A stretch of DNA of 64,000 bases from CAVPCZ01 sp963779225 (GCA_963779225.1 CAVZWW010000001.1:1026043-1090042); one strand, 5' to 3'. Positions 9,840 through 18,386 are shown, counted from the first letter of the stretch. Numbers and translations: made by a program. Notes: generated by a model from the sequence alone, not told the origin.

Positions 9840-10925
9840 ATGAATGCCCGTCAATTTCCACGGATGAAGAGTGTACTCCTTCCCCTTCCTCTATTGCTGC
9901 TAGGTGCATTCCTCGGCGAGCCACCTGTACATCGAGCACCCCCTGCCAGCCTATCTCAAACCGGTCTCTATTCGGATATAGCGTCGAAGACCATCGCGCG
10001 TTCGAACTTGATGTACTCACCGCAGTATCCTCTATGGACTGATGGAGCCGGGAAAAAACGGTGGATCTACATTCCACCGGGGGAATCCATTGACGCGAAG
10101 CGGGTGGATGACTGGGTCTTTCCCGTCGGCACCAAGCTCTGGAAGGAATTCTCGTTTGGAAAAAGGGTTGAGACGCGAATTCTGGAAAAAGTGGGGAAGC
10201 GGGTCTGGTCCTACGCTGCCTACGCCTGGAAAGAGGATGAGTCTGACGCGTTTCTGGTCCCAGAATCAGGCCTACCTGACCATGTGGAAATCGCTCCCGG
10301 CATCCGCCACAACATTCCCGGTATCGATGACTGTAAAACCTGCCATGAAGGACAGGGGCGGGATGTTCTCCTTGGCTTCACCGCGCTGCAACTCTCACCG
10401 GACAGAGATCCGAACGCACCGCACGCCGATTCGGTGACACCGGACATGATCAATTTGAAGAGTCTTGTTGACAAGAAACTCCTCTCTCATTTCCCGGAGC
10501 GCTTCAAGAGCCAGCCGCCCGCTATCGCAGCCAGGTCGCCGCAAGAGCGTGCCGCTCTCGGATATCTCAGTGCCAATTGCGGCGGATGCCACAATGCGAC
10601 CGATCCCTTGTCATCAGTGGGAATGTTTTTGAAGCGATCGGTCAATACTCTACCCGGGACCACAGGAACAGAAATGAAATCTGTGATAGGGCGTACAAGC
10701 AAGTACCAGATACCGGATCTGGGACCCGATCAAAGCTATCGCATCTATCCCGGCGATCCATCGAGCAGCGCAATTGTGTATCGCATGAGCACCCGGGACC
10801 CGTACCGGCAAATGCCCCCCCTCGGAACCAAGATTGTCGACAAAGAAGCCGTGGCTCTGATCACCAGATGGATCGAGGTAGACCTAATGAACACGAACCA
10901 GGCAAACCACTTCACACACCACTAA
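9840..10925 (+). CDS. Secreted protein with two c-type haem sites
   Basis: I place the start at ATG 9840, about 13 bases after GAAGGA; an in-frame ATG at 9864 directly precedes a hydrophobic signal sequence (LLPLPLLLLGAFL) and is an alternative. The 361-residue product has two CxxCH haem-attachment motifs, CKTCH at about residue 165 and CGGCH at about 247. Candidate methionine ligands lie in YRMSTRDPYRQMPPLG near the C terminus. It is probably a periplasmic electron carrier or dehydrogenase-associated subunit. It lies 14 bases before a second cytochrome gene and is presumably co-transcribed with it. The redox partner is unknown. Confidence 0.75.
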   Translation: MNARQFPRMKSVLLPLPLLLLGAFLGEPPVHRAPPASLSQTGLYSDIASKTIARSNLMYSPQYPLWTDGAGKKRWIYIPPGESIDAKRVDDWVFPVGTKLWKEFSFGKRVETRILEKVGKRVWSYAAYAWKEDESDAFLVPESGLPDHVEIAPGIRHNIPGIDDCKTCHEGQGRDVLLGFTALQLSPDRDPNAPHADSVTPDMINLKSLVDKKLLSHFPERFKSQPPAIAARSPQERAALGYLSANCGGCHNATDPLSSVGMFLKRSVNTLPGTTGTEMKSVIGRTSKYQIPDLGPDQSYRIYPGDPSSSAIVYRMSTRDPYRQMPPLGTKIVDKEAVALITRWIEVDLMNTNQANHFTHH

Positions 10926-10939
10926 ACAAGGAGAAAAAC

Positions 10940-11521
10940 ATGCGGCGACTCGGAAACATCGCTATTGCTCTAACGGTCTGCTGTGCTTTCCTGACCACCA
11001 CGTTCTGGACCGCCAGCGGCCAGAACAAGCCGAATCAGAAACTCATCAAGCGCGGCGCCTATCTTGTCAACGCTGTGGGGTGCAACGATTGCCATACTCC
11101 ATGGAAAATGGGGCCGAAAGGACCGGAACCGGATATGACGCGGATGCTCTCGGGCCACCCGCAGGATATGGTGATGCCACCTTCGCCTGCCGTCACTCCC
11201 GGACCATGGATGGGTGCCTTCGCCGCGACCATGACGGCCTGGGGCGGTCCATGGGGAGTGAGTTTCACGAGAAACCTCACCCCTGATAAGGAGACGGGGC
11301 TCGGTGACTGGACAGCGCAGAATTTCACTGCAACCATGCGGACGGGCAAGCGCATGGGCAAGGGCCGGGCCATTCTTCCGCCCATGCCGGTCCAGGCATT
11401 CAAGAACATGACGGATGAAGATCTCAACTCCATCTTTGCGTACCTGCAATCGATTCCGGCAATCAAGAACAGAGTCCCCGAGCCGATCCCGCCCGTGGGT
11501 CAGCCCCCGCAGCCAAAGTAG
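10940..11521 (+). CDS. Secreted mono-haem c-type cytochrome
   Basis: The start at ATG 10940 follows a good ribosome-binding site (AAGGAG at 10928). The 193-residue product has a signal peptide ending near WTASG, then one haem motif CNDCH at about residue 52. The C-terminal helix DLNSIFAYLQSIPAI is typical of class I cytochrome c. The overall layout (GAYLVNAVGCNDCHTPW, then an NLTPDKETGLGDW block) is that of cytochrome subunits of membrane-bound dehydrogenases or stand-alone electron carriers. It forms an operon with the upstream di-haem gene and is followed by a terminator. Confidence 0.8.
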   Translation: MRRLGNIAIALTVCCAFLTTTFWTASGQNKPNQKLIKRGAYLVNAVGCNDCHTPWKMGPKGPEPDMTRMLSGHPQDMVMPPSPAVTPGPWMGAFAATMTAWGGPWGVSFTRNLTPDKETGLGDWTAQNFTATMRTGKRMGKGRAILPPMPVQAFKNMTDEDLNSIFAYLQSIPAIKNRVPEPIPPVGQPPQPK

Positions 11522-11578
11522 CCCGGGGGAGGGCGTAGAGTGGCCGTACGTTGTTGTCTCTGCCATTGAAAGAAAACA

Positions 11579-11605
11579 CGAACGTCCCGACATCCGGGGC
11601 GTTCG
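11579..11605 (+). terminator. Terminator hairpin after cytochrome operon
   Basis: A 10-bp stem (CGAACGTCCC paired with GGGGCGTTCG, one G-U pair) closes a 7-base loop and is followed by TATTA. It lies 58 bases after the cytochrome stop. The short T tract makes it moderately convincing. Confidence 0.6.
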
Positions 11606-11864
11606 TATTATCCATCCAGGAGTTGAACGAGTCGGCAATCTGGCTAGAGCTTGTCCCGATACGGGAGTTGATCGAAGGAGAGAAAGCAGCAGAGGCGCTG
11701 GAGGGCTACCGGCTCTGCGCCGAATCGTAGGGGCGAGTCGTCGGACGGAGCCACCGCTCTGCTCGAACTCAAATGCATTGTTGAACTATTGGGAACATGG
11801 ACGACGCTTAAACAACATGTGACACTTTTTTCCCGGGGGGCCAGAACCGGAAGATCACTTATTG

Positions 11865-12320
11865 CACAACCCCGCGAGAATTCATCCACAATGTTCAGCA
11901 TCCGTAGTGGCCTGCCATCGCTCGTCCGTTCTGCCACAAAATCGTAGCTCCAAACGTGATTACAATGCTCTGGACGCAAGCGGATACACGACCCATCATT
12001 CAGCCACAGCCGCCGCCTCCTGGGCTGCCTCTGCGGCACCTTCATCCCTTCTTGGCGCCATATCCGGGCCACCCGCTTGTGGTTCACGTGCCACCCTTCG
12101 TTCCGCAACAGGGCCGTTACCCTCCGATACCCATACCGGCCGTACGCACATGCCGTCTCGACGATCTCCTTTCGGAGAGCATCCTCATCGGACTTGACCA
12201 CCCCTTTTCTCCTCTGCGTTGATCTGGGGTGGTCCATGGCACGACAGACACGTCGCTCTGACACCCGGAGTACTGACTGAACCCGAGCTGCTGCCCGGCG
12301 CCGTTTGGCCGGGCTCAGAA
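11865..12320 (-). pseudogene. IS3-family transposase OrfB, 3' truncated
   Basis: The frame is open from about 12320 and reads RRVCRAMDHPRSTQ, then GRYGYRRVTALLRNEGW (HTH_21-like), then VWSYDFVAERTSDGR and MLNIVDEFSR. The first two DDE aspartates (WSYDF, IVDEF) are present. The rest of the rve integrase core, including the catalytic Glu, is gone. The frame continues to 11644 without homology. It is therefore a broken gene. Confidence 0.75.
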
Positions 12321-12593
12321 TTGTCCCCGGTTGACTTCCTTCAGGATCATGTTATCCAATGTCAGATCGGCCACTGCCTTCTTCAAGCGGCTGTTTTCCT
12401 GCCCCAACTCCTTCAGCCGTTTCGCCTGCTCGACCCGCAAACCTCCGTACTCTTTCCGCCACTTGTAGTACGTCGCGTCGCTGATCCCGATCTGCCGCAG
12501 GACCTCCTCCAGCAACATCCCATTGCCCTGGAGGACCTCCGCCTCCCGCAACTTTGCTATGATTTGTTCCGCCGTGTGCCGTTGCTTGCCCAT
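12315..12593 (-). CDS. IS3-family transposase OrfA
   Basis: This 92-residue protein starts at ATG 12593, after GGAGGGAGAT. It contains the HTH_Tnp_1 helix-turn-helix (TAEQIIAKLREAEV, then ISDATYYKWRKEYGG) followed by a leucine-zipper-like coiled coil (AKRLKELGQENSRLKKAV). In IS3 elements OrfA binds the terminal repeats, and OrfAB is made by programmed -1 frameshifting near the orfA end. The gene appears complete. Confidence 0.85.
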   Translation of the reverse strand: MGKQRHTAEQIIAKLREAEVLQGNGMLLEEVLRQIGISDATYYKWRKEYGGLRVEQAKRLKELGQENSRLKKAVADLTLDNMILKEVNRGQF

Positions 12594-12834
12594 ATCTCCC
12601 TCCTTCCCCGTCCAAGATAACATTTCTGTCTACAAAATCTTGGACCGAGTTTTGGGGGTCACGTCAATTCGTTTCGATGATGTCCAGCACCCTGTCAGAT
12701 CTACCATCTGTAGCAGGAATGTAGATGAGGTGTATGCCTATCTCGTTCATCTGTGGGCTCCTTGGTGGAAAAATGAAACAGGGACACCGGCTATTTGACC
12801 AGTGCCGCTGTTGTGGATGGGTGTAGTGGTGGGT

Positions 12835-13116
12835 TTACAGCGTCAAACCTCCAAACCGGAACTCCAGCCGGTACTTCCCGTTGGTGTTCGATGGATATGG
12901 CTGCTTCATGGATGCGTTGAGGTTGTGCTGTCGCCACCATTCCTCAACCCGGCTCTTTGCCAGATCGATCAATACTCCGTCAATGGAGTGCAGCGATCGT
13001 ATGAAGTTTGCATCGTTCACCGTTGGGACAGTGGTAGGACGCTGACCCTGTCCATTGAACTTGTAGTAGCCGAACTCAAACCGGATGTCCGCCGCGGACG
13101 TATTCGGGGTTGCCAT
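12835..13116 (-). CDS. Small uncharacterised 93-residue protein
   Basis: A strong ribosome-binding site (AAGGAGGTCATC) directly precedes ATG 13116, which is the main support for a real gene. The product has no signal peptide or membrane segment. It is rich in aromatic and Asn/Gln residues and contains RVEEWWRQHNL. No family is recognised. It stands alone between the IS3 remnant and a long gap. Confidence 0.6.
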   Translation of the reverse strand: MATPNTSAADIRFEFGYYKFNGQGQRPTTVPTVNDANFIRSLHSIDGVLIDLAKSRVEEWWRQHNLNASMKQPYPSNTNGKYRLEFRFGGLTL

Positions 13117-13673
13117 GATGACCTCCTTGATGGTTGTGAGTATGAGATGGTAATGTGAATCAGGTGGAAACGGATCTCAACGAAGTATCGAATCTCAACC
13201 CGCAAACCGGGCGGGCATATGCCTTCATGACAAGTCCACCTCCGGTTGGCAAAATATGTTTATGAAGTTTGCTGGAGGGTATTGGGGGAATTGAGCGGAA
13301 ATCCAAGCAGGACAGCGGTTTCGGCTTACTTCAAGTGTTTGTATTCGATACGGTTATTGAGCGAACTTGATTTTGCTTGGACGGTGGGATAATTTCCATC
13401 AAATACATTGCGCGCTCTGATTCAATGGAGGAGTTGGTGCGCCGCCGAGTGTTTCTGTCCTGCCCGACGACACACACGTCGAGTCATATGGGAATCGGTG
13501 AGGAAAGAATGAACTTCGTCGAGAGGTGAGGAGAACTGTGCGTTGGAGAAGGAATGAGACAGAGAGTATTCTATGTCAAGGCTCCCTAACTTGTGTATCA
13601 AGTGGAAATTGAGTACGTTCAAACCACCTAGAGACAGACAAGTGTATCTTCATTACCATTCAAGGAGGCCGCA
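13117..13673. other. Intergenic region, nothing recognised
   Basis: About 550 bases without a frame that has a good start or a known domain. The 3' end holds the ribosome-binding site (AAGGAGG) of the next gene. Regulatory content cannot be judged by eye. Confidence 0.4.
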
Positions 13674-13931
13674 ATGAGCCTAGCTGAATCCTTTGGTCAA
13701 ACCGGTTTTGCCCGATTTGTGAACAGCCCTACCGGTCGTATCGCACGCATTCTCGTTGGTCTCATTCTCATCGGCTGGGGCTACTTTCAAAGTGTGGGGT
13801 CTGCAAGCATCATCCTCATCGTGATCGGTCTGGTGCCCTTGGCAGCCGGCGTCTTTCACTTGTGTCTCATCAGCGCGTTGCTGGGTGGCCCGATAAGCGG
13901 CGCACGCATTGCCAAGAGCAGACCTCAGTAG
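13674..13931 (+). CDS. DUF2892-type inner membrane protein
   Basis: The 85-residue product begins after CAAGGAGGCCGCA, a strong ribosome-binding site. It has two transmembrane helices (ILVGLILIGWGYF and IILIVIGLVPLAAGVFHLCLI). The FVNSPTGRIARILVG opening and the helix-loop-helix layout fit the DUF2892 (YgaP C-terminal-like) family, which usually occurs as small membrane proteins or fused to rhodanese domains. No rhodanese gene lies next to it. The function is unknown. Confidence 0.7.
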   Translation: MSLAESFGQTGFARFVNSPTGRIARILVGLILIGWGYFQSVGSASIILIVIGLVPLAAGVFHLCLISALLGGPISGARIAKSRPQ

Positions 13932-14271
13932 GATATGTACTCACTCTAATCTCTCAAGCGAGGTGTACTTCTGCCGACTGCAGGGAGGAGATTTTGTCCA
14001 ATCGAAGAGGATGTTGGTCTTGCAGTGAGTGTAGCGAATTTTGCACATTGACAAGCGGGGTTGTATTGTAGTAGCTTTCGTAGTGCAGAGCGATAACCGA
14101 AACCTTCCGAAGACAACGATTCGTGAATGCCCCTGACACTCTGCTAAGGCCTCGGAAGGGCCTCCGGTTGGTGTTGGGGGCGTTCCGTTTCCAGCGGTGA
14201 GTAGGTGTAAACGGAACTGCTACCTGCGATAACATTCTTTCGTTCTATTCTCGTGCCCCCCCCCCTAAAGC
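13932..14271. other. Gap before tRNA-Asp, nothing recognised
   Basis: No supported gene. It contains a run of ten C at 14256-14265, a place where base calling is likely to be unreliable. Confidence 0.4.
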
Positions 14272-14301
14272 AAAAATGCCCGAACCGTATCGATTCAGGC
14301 A
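14272..14301 (-). terminator. Rho-independent terminator of tRNA-Asp
   Basis: Read on the minus strand, TGCCTGAATCG pairs with CGGTTCGGGCA around a 3-base loop and is followed by TTTTT. It starts 8 bases after the 3' end of the tRNA. Confidence 0.75.
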
Positions 14302-14308
14302 CTTCCTG

Positions 14309-14383
14309 CGGGGCGGACGGGACTCGAACCCGCGACCTCCTGCGTGACAGGCAGGCGCTCTAACCAAGCTGAGCTACCGCCCC
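14309..14383 (-). tRNA. tRNA-Asp (anticodon GTC)
   Basis: The 75-base minus-strand sequence folds as a full cloverleaf. The acceptor arm is GGGGCGG with CCGCCCC and discriminator G. The D arm is GCTC-GAGC, the anticodon arm CCTGC-CTGTCAC-GCAGG, and the T arm carries TTCGAGT. The anticodon GTC reads Asp codons. CCA is not encoded. Confidence 0.93.
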
Positions 14384-14545
14384 CCGATAAATCGTATCAA
14401 TATACAAATCCAATCGAAAAATTGCAATATAAAAACTTCCGTCGCTCATTTCTCAAACCTGCTGCCAGTGCGCTGGAACCGCTCAAGCGAGACGGGTGTT
14501 CCAGTTGTATCATACCCATGCGACAGAAAAACCAGAAACGAACCC

Positions 14546-15182
14546 ATGTCAAAGGCAAAAGAAGGCCTCCTGCTCACTGTTGCGACTCTCATGATGCTGG
14601 CATCCCCCGGAAACCAGACTATGGCCAGTGAAGAGCCGAAGTACACGGTCGTCCGGACGGAAGGTCCATGCGAAGTACGCATCTATGAGCCCTACATCGT
14701 GGCGGAAACCGTTGTGACGGACGCCGATCTGGAGAGTGGGACAAGCGAAGGATTCCGCCGTCTGGCAGGTTTCATCTTCGGGGGAAACCGGACGAAGGAG
14801 TCCATTGCCATGACCACGCCGGTGACCACATCCACGCTCCGAGAAGATCGCCATGACTGCACCCGTTGAGACACACCGGCGGACTGAGGGGATGGTGATG
14901 AGGTTCATGATGCCCTCCAAGTATACCACGGAAACGCTGCCGGAGCCGGTCGACCCGAAGGTGGTGATCAGAAAGGTCCCCGGTCGAACCATGGCGGCGA
15001 TAAGATTCTCCGGGAGCTGGAGCGAGGAGAGGTTTCAAGAACATACGGAGCAACTGCTGACCTGGCTGAAGGAACAAGGCCTTATTGCTACCGGCACGCC
15101 TGTGATCGCGCGGTATGACCCCCCGTGGACACCCTGGTTTATGAGGAGAAACGAAGTCCTCGTGGAACTCCAGGGAGGTTAA
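14546..15182 (+). CDS. SOUL family haem-binding protein, one frameshift
   Basis: I chose ATG 14546 because it gives a signal peptide (LLLTVATLMMLASP). The family core follows: EPKYTVVRTEGPCEVRIYEP, then FIFGGN and IAMTTPV, then IAMTAPVE in another frame. A one-base indel near 14838 separates the frames; the second runs to 15182. The product of about 211 residues matches SOUL/HBP proteins, which bind haem or other tetrapyrroles. The single indel in otherwise well-conserved sequence is more likely a read error than a mutation. It starts about 160 bases after the divergent tRNA-Asp. Confidence 0.8.
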
Positions 15183-15214
15183 TCCCGGCGAGACCACGCT
15201 TGGAGGTGCGCGTT

Positions 15215-16069
15215 TTATGCCTTGATGAACGTCCCCGCCCGGTACTCCGCAAACGCCACCCGCAATTCCTCTTCCGTGTTCATTACAATGGGCCCGTGCC
15301 AGGCGACCGGCTCGCCGATCGGCCGTCCGGCAATCAACAGAAACCGGAGCGCGGCGTTCCCCGCCTTCACGACAACGCGCTCCCCGTCACCGAAAAGAAG
15401 TAGATGACCCGCAGTGACACGGGACTTCTGCGCTTCATCGAAAAAACCCTCCCCCTCGAACACGTAGGCGAAACAGGTGTGGCCCGAAGGGACGGAATGA
15501 TCGAAGGACCCTTGTGCGGGAATGGTAACATCCAGATACTGAGGATCAATGATGATGTCACGTACAGGACCCTTGATTCCTCCGACGGAGCCCGCAACAA
15601 CTTTTACCCGCACTCCCCCCGATTGTACCACCTCCGGAATCTGGGCCGCCTTCAACTCCTGGTACCTCGGCTTCATCATCTTATGCGATCGCGGAAGGTT
15701 CGCCCAGAGCTGGAATCCCCACATCCCCCCCGAATCGTCCCCCTTAGGCATTTCCTGATGAATAATGCCGCTGCCTGCAGTCATCCACTGGACATCACCG
15801 GAACCAATAACTCCCTTGTTTCCCAGGCTGTCGCCATGTTCAACATTCCCGCTGAGAATATAGGTGATGGTTTCCATACCGCGATGAGGATGCCAGGGAA
15901 AGCCTCTTCTATAATCGTCAGGATCGTCGGAACCGAAATGGTCCAGCAAAAGGAACGGGTCAAATGATTCCTCCTGCCCGAACCCGAATACCCGCTGAAG
16001 GTGAACGCCGGCTCCTTCGATGGTCGGCGTCGTACGGGTGATTTTCCGGACCTCTCGCGTTTCGCTCAT
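15215..16069 (-). CDS. Pirin family protein
   Basis: The start at 16069 is preceded by GGAGGACACGAG and gives 284 residues, the usual length for bacterial pirins. The N-terminal cupin holds the metal site FPWHPHRGMETITYILSG, with further His and Glu in VEHGDSLG and GIIHQEMP. A second cupin follows, with TCFAYVFEGEGFFDEAQ. Bacterial homologues such as YhhW are Fe-dependent quercetin 2,3-dioxygenases in vitro; the physiological role is uncertain. It is divergent from the Rho gene, with about 200 bases between them. Confidence 0.9.
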   Translation of the reverse strand: MSETREVRKITRTTPTIEGAGVHLQRVFGFGQEESFDPFLLLDHFGSDDPDDYRRGFPWHPHRGMETITYILSGNVEHGDSLGNKGVIGSGDVQWMTAGSGIIHQEMPKGDDSGGMWGFQLWANLPRSHKMMKPRYQELKAAQIPEVVQSGGVRVKVVAGSVGGIKGPVRDIIIDPQYLDVTIPAQGSFDHSVPSGHTCFAYVFEGEGFFDEAQKSRVTAGHLLLFGDGERVVVKAGNAALRFLLIAGRPIGEPVAWHGPIVMNTEEELRVAFAEYRAGTFIKA

Positions 16070-16269
16070 CTCGTGTCCTCCAATGTGATTTAAGAATGAA
16101 CAAAAAATCCAGCCAAGTTGAAAGTACGTCCTCAATTGTGTAGATTACATAGACACTCTCCACCTCCACTCCATCCAACGGCTCTGTTGATACCATTGAG
16201 TCTTTTCTTCAAGCACCTCTCCGTCCGGTTCGCCCGGACGCAGAATACCATTTTCCGGAACATTCTCTC

Positions 16270-17400
16270 ATGAATACACCCGTCTCCGGTCTTCTCGAAC
16301 TTGATGCCCGCGGCTACGGTTTCATCCGGCACATCTCAATGAAATTGGAACGCAGGGAGCATGACGTCCATGTGACAGCGCGTCAGATACGTGATAACAA
16401 CCTCCGCGCAGGAGCTGTCCTGGAAGGTTTTTCGCGCAAAGGGAACAGCCCAAGCCCTGTTCTGGAAACGCTCAACAGCGTAAACGGCCTGCCGGTCGAA
16501 CAATGGCGTAATCTTCAGGAGTTCTCTCAGTTTGAAGTGACTTCGCCGTTTGAATGGATCCGGTGCGAGGGAGCGGACAGCACACCCGCAGGAAGGCTGG
16601 GCGTGCGCCCGTCACGTATAATAGACCTGTTCTGCCCGATCGGGAAGGGGCAGCGAGCCCTTATTGTTTCACCTCCCAAGGCCGGCAAGACGATGTTGAT
16701 GCAACAGCTGGCACACGCCATCAGCCGTAATCACCCCGACGTTGCCCTGGCAGTCTTGCTGATCGATGAGCGCCCGGAAGAGGTGACGGATATGCGCCGC
16801 TCTATAAAAGGGGAGGTGTTCGCCAGTTCCAGCGACAGCGAGCGGGGTGAGCACGTGCGCCTGGCCCAGATTGTTCTGGAATATGCAAAAAGGAAAGTGG
16901 AGGTAGGAACGGACGTGGTGCTTCTTCTCGATTCGCTCACCCGTCTCGGGAGAGCGTTTAACATCCATCAGAAGAGCAGCGGCAGGACCATGTCCGGCGG
17001 CGTGGATGCCCGTGCTCTGGAGATACCAAAACGGATCTTCGGTGCGGCACGAAAGATCGAAGGGAAGGGGTCGCTCACGATTATCGCGACAGCGCTGATC
17101 GAGACGGGATCGCGTATGGACGACCTGATCTTTCAGGAGTTCAAGGGGACAGGCAACATGGAGCTGGTGCTGGACCGGGACCTTGCGAACGAGAGGATTT
17201 TCCCCGCTATCAATCTGAACACATCCGGCACCCGGAGGGAGGAGTTGCTGTTCGGGCCTGCCGTGGACGCCCATCAAACGCTGCGGCGCGCAATCAGCCG
17301 CTTGTCCCCGCGTGAGGCAATGCTGTCTGTTTTCAAGATGCTTGAACGATACCCGACAAACGAGCAGCTTCTTGATAACGTCTCGCGGCTGCGGACATAA
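16270..17400 (+). CDS. rho: Short Rho-like transcription termination factor
   Basis: This 376-residue protein has a cold-shock-like RNA-binding fold near the start (RGYGFIR) and then the hexameric helicase core. Walker A is PPKAGKTM (Lys140 in KAGKT). Other matches to Rho are LIDERPEEVTDM, VVLLLDSLTRLGRA, SGGVDARAL (Q loop), ALIETGSRMDDLIF (R loop) and EFKGTGNMEL. It lacks the N-terminal helical domain of standard Rho (about 419 residues in E. coli), and the Q loop reads SGRTMSGG where E. coli has SGKVLTGG. It may be the genome's main Rho or a second paralogue; the window cannot tell. The likely role is ATP-driven RNA translocation and termination. Confidence 0.88.
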   Translation: MNTPVSGLLELDARGYGFIRHISMKLERREHDVHVTARQIRDNNLRAGAVLEGFSRKGNSPSPVLETLNSVNGLPVEQWRNLQEFSQFEVTSPFEWIRCEGADSTPAGRLGVRPSRIIDLFCPIGKGQRALIVSPPKAGKTMLMQQLAHAISRNHPDVALAVLLIDERPEEVTDMRRSIKGEVFASSSDSERGEHVRLAQIVLEYAKRKVEVGTDVVLLLDSLTRLGRAFNIHQKSSGRTMSGGVDARALEIPKRIFGAARKIEGKGSLTIIATALIETGSRMDDLIFQEFKGTGNMELVLDRDLANERIFPAINLNTSGTRREELLFGPAVDAHQTLRRAISRLSPREAMLSVFKMLERYPTNEQLLDNVSRLRT

Positions 17401-17439
17401 AAAGCGCCGGGGCGCCCGGTTGTCGACCGCGACGCCCCG
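17399..17439 (-). terminator. Convergent terminator between rho and the 125-residue gene
   Basis: CGGGGCG pairs with CGCCCCG, with a further CGGT/ACCG pairing inside. On the minus strand the hairpin is followed by TTTTT, so it best serves the minus-strand gene, but the stem may act in both directions. The A run overlaps the rho stop codon. Confidence 0.65.
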
Positions 17440-17459
17440 ATTTCAACACTCTTGTTCTT

Positions 17460-17837
17460 TTACAGTTTCAGAAGCAGGACAATGCCGATAGCCACGACAA
17501 TGCCCAGCACAATGCTTATGGCGAGGGTTCCCTCATGCATCCCGAACTGTGTCCGGTACGGATCAACGCCCGATTGACCATCGCTCTTGCGCTTTTCCAC
17601 CCGGCGCTTGAATCGAATACGCGAGTCGTCGAATTTCTCCAGCATCTCCCACCCCGATCGTGACTCCTCTTCACAGATCTGCCGGACGGTGTCCGGATTC
17701 TTGAACCGGCCGGACATTGAACGGACAATCTTGAATTCCCATCCATCCATATCCTGCGTGCCGTATCCAGTCATTTCCTGTTCCTCCTTTTCAAGCAAGC
17801 GGCGCTTCTTCGCAGCGGCAACGGCTGCTCCACTCAT
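17460..17837 (-). CDS. Uncharacterised C-terminally anchored membrane protein
   Basis: The start at 17837 (MSGAAVAAAKKRR) follows GAGGAGACG. The 125-residue product has a charged N-terminal helix. A conserved-looking soluble block follows (GWEFKIVRS, then EEESRSGWEMLEKFDDSRIRF), which resembles DUF4177-like one-domain proteins. It ends with one transmembrane helix (ISIVLGIVVAIGIVLLL). It would face the cytoplasm as a tail-anchored protein. The function is unknown. It is convergent with rho. Confidence 0.65.
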   Translation of the reverse strand: MSGAAVAAAKKRRLLEKEEQEMTGYGTQDMDGWEFKIVRSMSGRFKNPDTVRQICEEESRSGWEMLEKFDDSRIRFKRRVEKRKSDGQSGVDPYRTQFGMHEGTLAISIVLGIVVAIGIVLLLKL

Positions 17838-18075
17838 GATTCGTCTCCTCAACAGACAATTCTTCGGACTAACAGCATATACAGCACAATATACGGAGAT
17901 TGCAGGCAATTGTTAGGTTTCCGTACTGAGGCAGGCATGCGATCTTGAGGGAGAGGAGGGGGGCAGAACACCGGAATTTATTCGAAAATAGGGGTTTCGG
18001 CCCCATTTGCCGCAAAGTTTTCATGCGGGTATGTCCGTGACTCAGAAGATTTCTGCCGCCGACGGATCTTTTTTC

Positions 18076-18103
18076 TTGACACGCACCCCCGAAATCCTAT
18101 ATT
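18076..18103 (+). promoter_or_regulatory. Strong sigma70-type promoter of the ilv operon
   Basis: TTGACA (18076-18081) and TATATT (18098-18103) are separated by 16 bases. Transcription would begin near 18110, just before the leader reading frame. Confidence 0.7.
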
Positions 18104-18125
18104 GATATACACACATCGTTTACCA

Positions 18126-18260
18126 ATGGGACACTGCATCCATAGCGCCATCCGTCAGACCTCCGGCTTGCACGCCGAAGGTCGTGGTTCTATTGTTTCC
18201 CTGTTGTCATACTTCCTGCTTCTGGATATCCTGCTTCTGGTACTGGGTCTTACTGCCTGA
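18126..18260 (+). CDS. Branched-chain-rich leader peptide of the ilv operon
   Basis: A 44-codon frame starts at ATG 18126, about 16 bases after the predicted transcript start, and stops at TGA 18258-18260. From residue 22 on, 14 of 23 residues are Leu, Val or Ile, with LLL at 31-33 and LLLVL at 36-40. This composition, directly upstream of ilvD and between its promoter and start, is the hallmark of leader peptides whose stalling at scarce branched-chain aminoacyl-tRNA controls attenuation. No clear ribosome-binding site precedes it. The function is inferred from composition and position. Confidence 0.65.
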   Translation: MGHCIHSAIRQTSGLHAEGRGSIVSLLSYFLLLDILLLVLGLTA

Positions 18261-18267
18261 CCCTGAC

Positions 18268-18351
18268 GCCAGAGGCCGACCCGCACGCCGAATTAACACT
18301 CCCTACGATTCACCGGTAAAGCAAGGTTCGCCTCTGGCAGACTGAAATCTG
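18268..18351 (+). promoter_or_regulatory. Leader RNA pairing region upstream of ilvD
   Basis: GCCAGAGGC (18268-18276) is perfectly complementary to GCCTCTGGC (18330-18338). A small competing hairpin GCAGA/TCTGC overlaps it at 18337-18351. An earlier stem around 18157-18182 (CCTCCGGC with GCCGAAGG) could act as a pause structure. Mutually exclusive stems after a leader peptide fit attenuation. No U tract follows, so control of translation or Rho-dependent termination is as likely as an intrinsic terminator. Confidence 0.5.
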
Positions 18352-18386
18352 CATGTTACTATTGATAAAGAGAAGGGTGAACCGTC

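Larger units (their letters stand above)
11865..12665 (-). mobile_element. Truncated IS3-family insertion sequence
   Basis: The element holds orfA and the 5' half of orfB on the minus strand. Its intact end lies at about 12640-12665, reading TGACGTGACCCCC on the minus strand. The other end is missing: homology to IS3 OrfB stops at about 11865, just after the first catalytic-domain segment (IVDEFSR). The flanking 11606-11865 has an open tail frame but no recognisable content. The copy cannot transpose on its own. Confidence 0.75.

Noticed and set aside
14256..14265. Ten-C tract as a phase-variation site
   Set aside because: It lies in a gene-free region beside a tRNA and controls no visible reading frame.
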